From: Coriobacteriaceae bacterium AM100-PB1-1D-6A | Lineage (GTDB): Bacteria; Actinomycetota; Coriobacteriia; Coriobacteriales; Coriobacteriaceae | Reading direction: 5' to 3' | Assembly (NCBI GenBank): GCA_027660625.1 | Contig: JAQDNC010000014.1 | Span: forward strand, 1 to 56,764 | DNA length: 56,764 nt | In this document: positions 56,592 through 56,764 of the stretch, in pieces | Layout: every line of letters begins with the position of its first letter | How positions within the stretch are numbered: position 1 is the first letter of the stretch | Program-made: the position numbers and the translations under genes | The notes under the pieces: model-generated | What the model saw: only the letters and a program-made list of their open reading frames with translations | Databases searched by the model: none | What the model was told of the DNA's origin: nothing

Positions 56592-56764
56592 AGTCACGTT
56601 GCCTCGTTTCCCCCAAAACTAAAGCCACTAATGCAATTTATTAGATGAATATCTTAGTACTAACGTGACAGATGTAAACCACCGTCTGTCGATTGGCGAC
56701 GCAGACGGGTGACGCATAATTTCTTTCGCAAATTGACAACCGCATAGCGGAACACGGCCCGCGC

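Overview
The window is about 57 kb of GC-rich, densely coded bacterial chromosome. The mix of genes (polar amino-acid ABC transporter with a Tat-type lipoprotein, OFA and DASS carriers, LtaS-like sulfatase, SipW/TasA-type fibre genes, TIGR04076 protein, AAA/DUF4143 ATPases), Gram-positive style ribosome-binding sites and many intergenic palindromes point to a Coriobacteriia gut actinobacterium, most likely Collinsella. That assignment is inference; there is no rRNA gene to test it. I see no tRNA, rRNA, CRISPR array, transposase or prophage.

Layout. 0.3-1.5 kb: a structured-RNA candidate abutting prfA. 1.8-6.2 kb: a minus-strand operon for polar amino-acid uptake (binding protein, permease, ATPase) ending in an M20 peptidase. 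6.4-9.4 kb: aldose epimerase, an unknown membrane protein, and a MerR/GyrI-type regulator. 9.4-14.3 kb: a prenylated-FMN decarboxylase locus: ubiX, ubiD, a DASS carboxylate carrier and an unusual two-domain protein joining an LpdD-like flavin chaperone to an IPP-isomerase-like Nudix domain, with a divergent MFS transporter. 15.8-19.3 kb: two AAA/DUF4143 ATPases around a small tyrosine phosphatase; each ATPase start is preceded by three repeats spaced exactly 33 bp apart. 19.4-20.5 kb: pyridoxal kinase overlapping a small Cys-rich gene. 20.7-25.6 kb: a palindrome, the second structured-RNA candidate, then a MarR-controlled heterodimeric ABC exporter. 25.7-30.1 kb: LysR, SDR, OFA carrier and Gfo/Idh/MocA dehydrogenase, probably one catabolic unit. 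30.5-37.3 kb: tex, transaldolase, HAD phosphatase and an RlmKL-like methyltransferase. 37.4-42.1 kb: KdpE/KdpD-like two-component pair, a 64-residue membrane protein and kup. 42.3-45.6 kb: nitroreductase and an LtaS-like sulfatase. 46.3-55.2 kb: a six-gene surface-fibre operon (sipW, TasA-like subunit, second SipW-type protein, 1826-residue adhesin, third SipW-type protein, LAATG wall-anchor protein), bracketed by two colinear 330-bp hairpin-array repeats. 56.0-56.6 kb: a flavodoxin-like protein.

The most novel-looking items are: the LpdD/Idi-like fusion, which would bring supply or trimming of a C5 prenyl phosphate and flavin handling next to UbiX/UbiD; the fibre operon with its flanking repeats; the 33-bp-period triplets ahead of both DUF4143 ATPases; and a pair of roughly 140-nt elements whose helices covary, which look like a family of structured RNAs. 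Starts were moved inward from the longest open frame wherever a good ribosome-binding site supported it.
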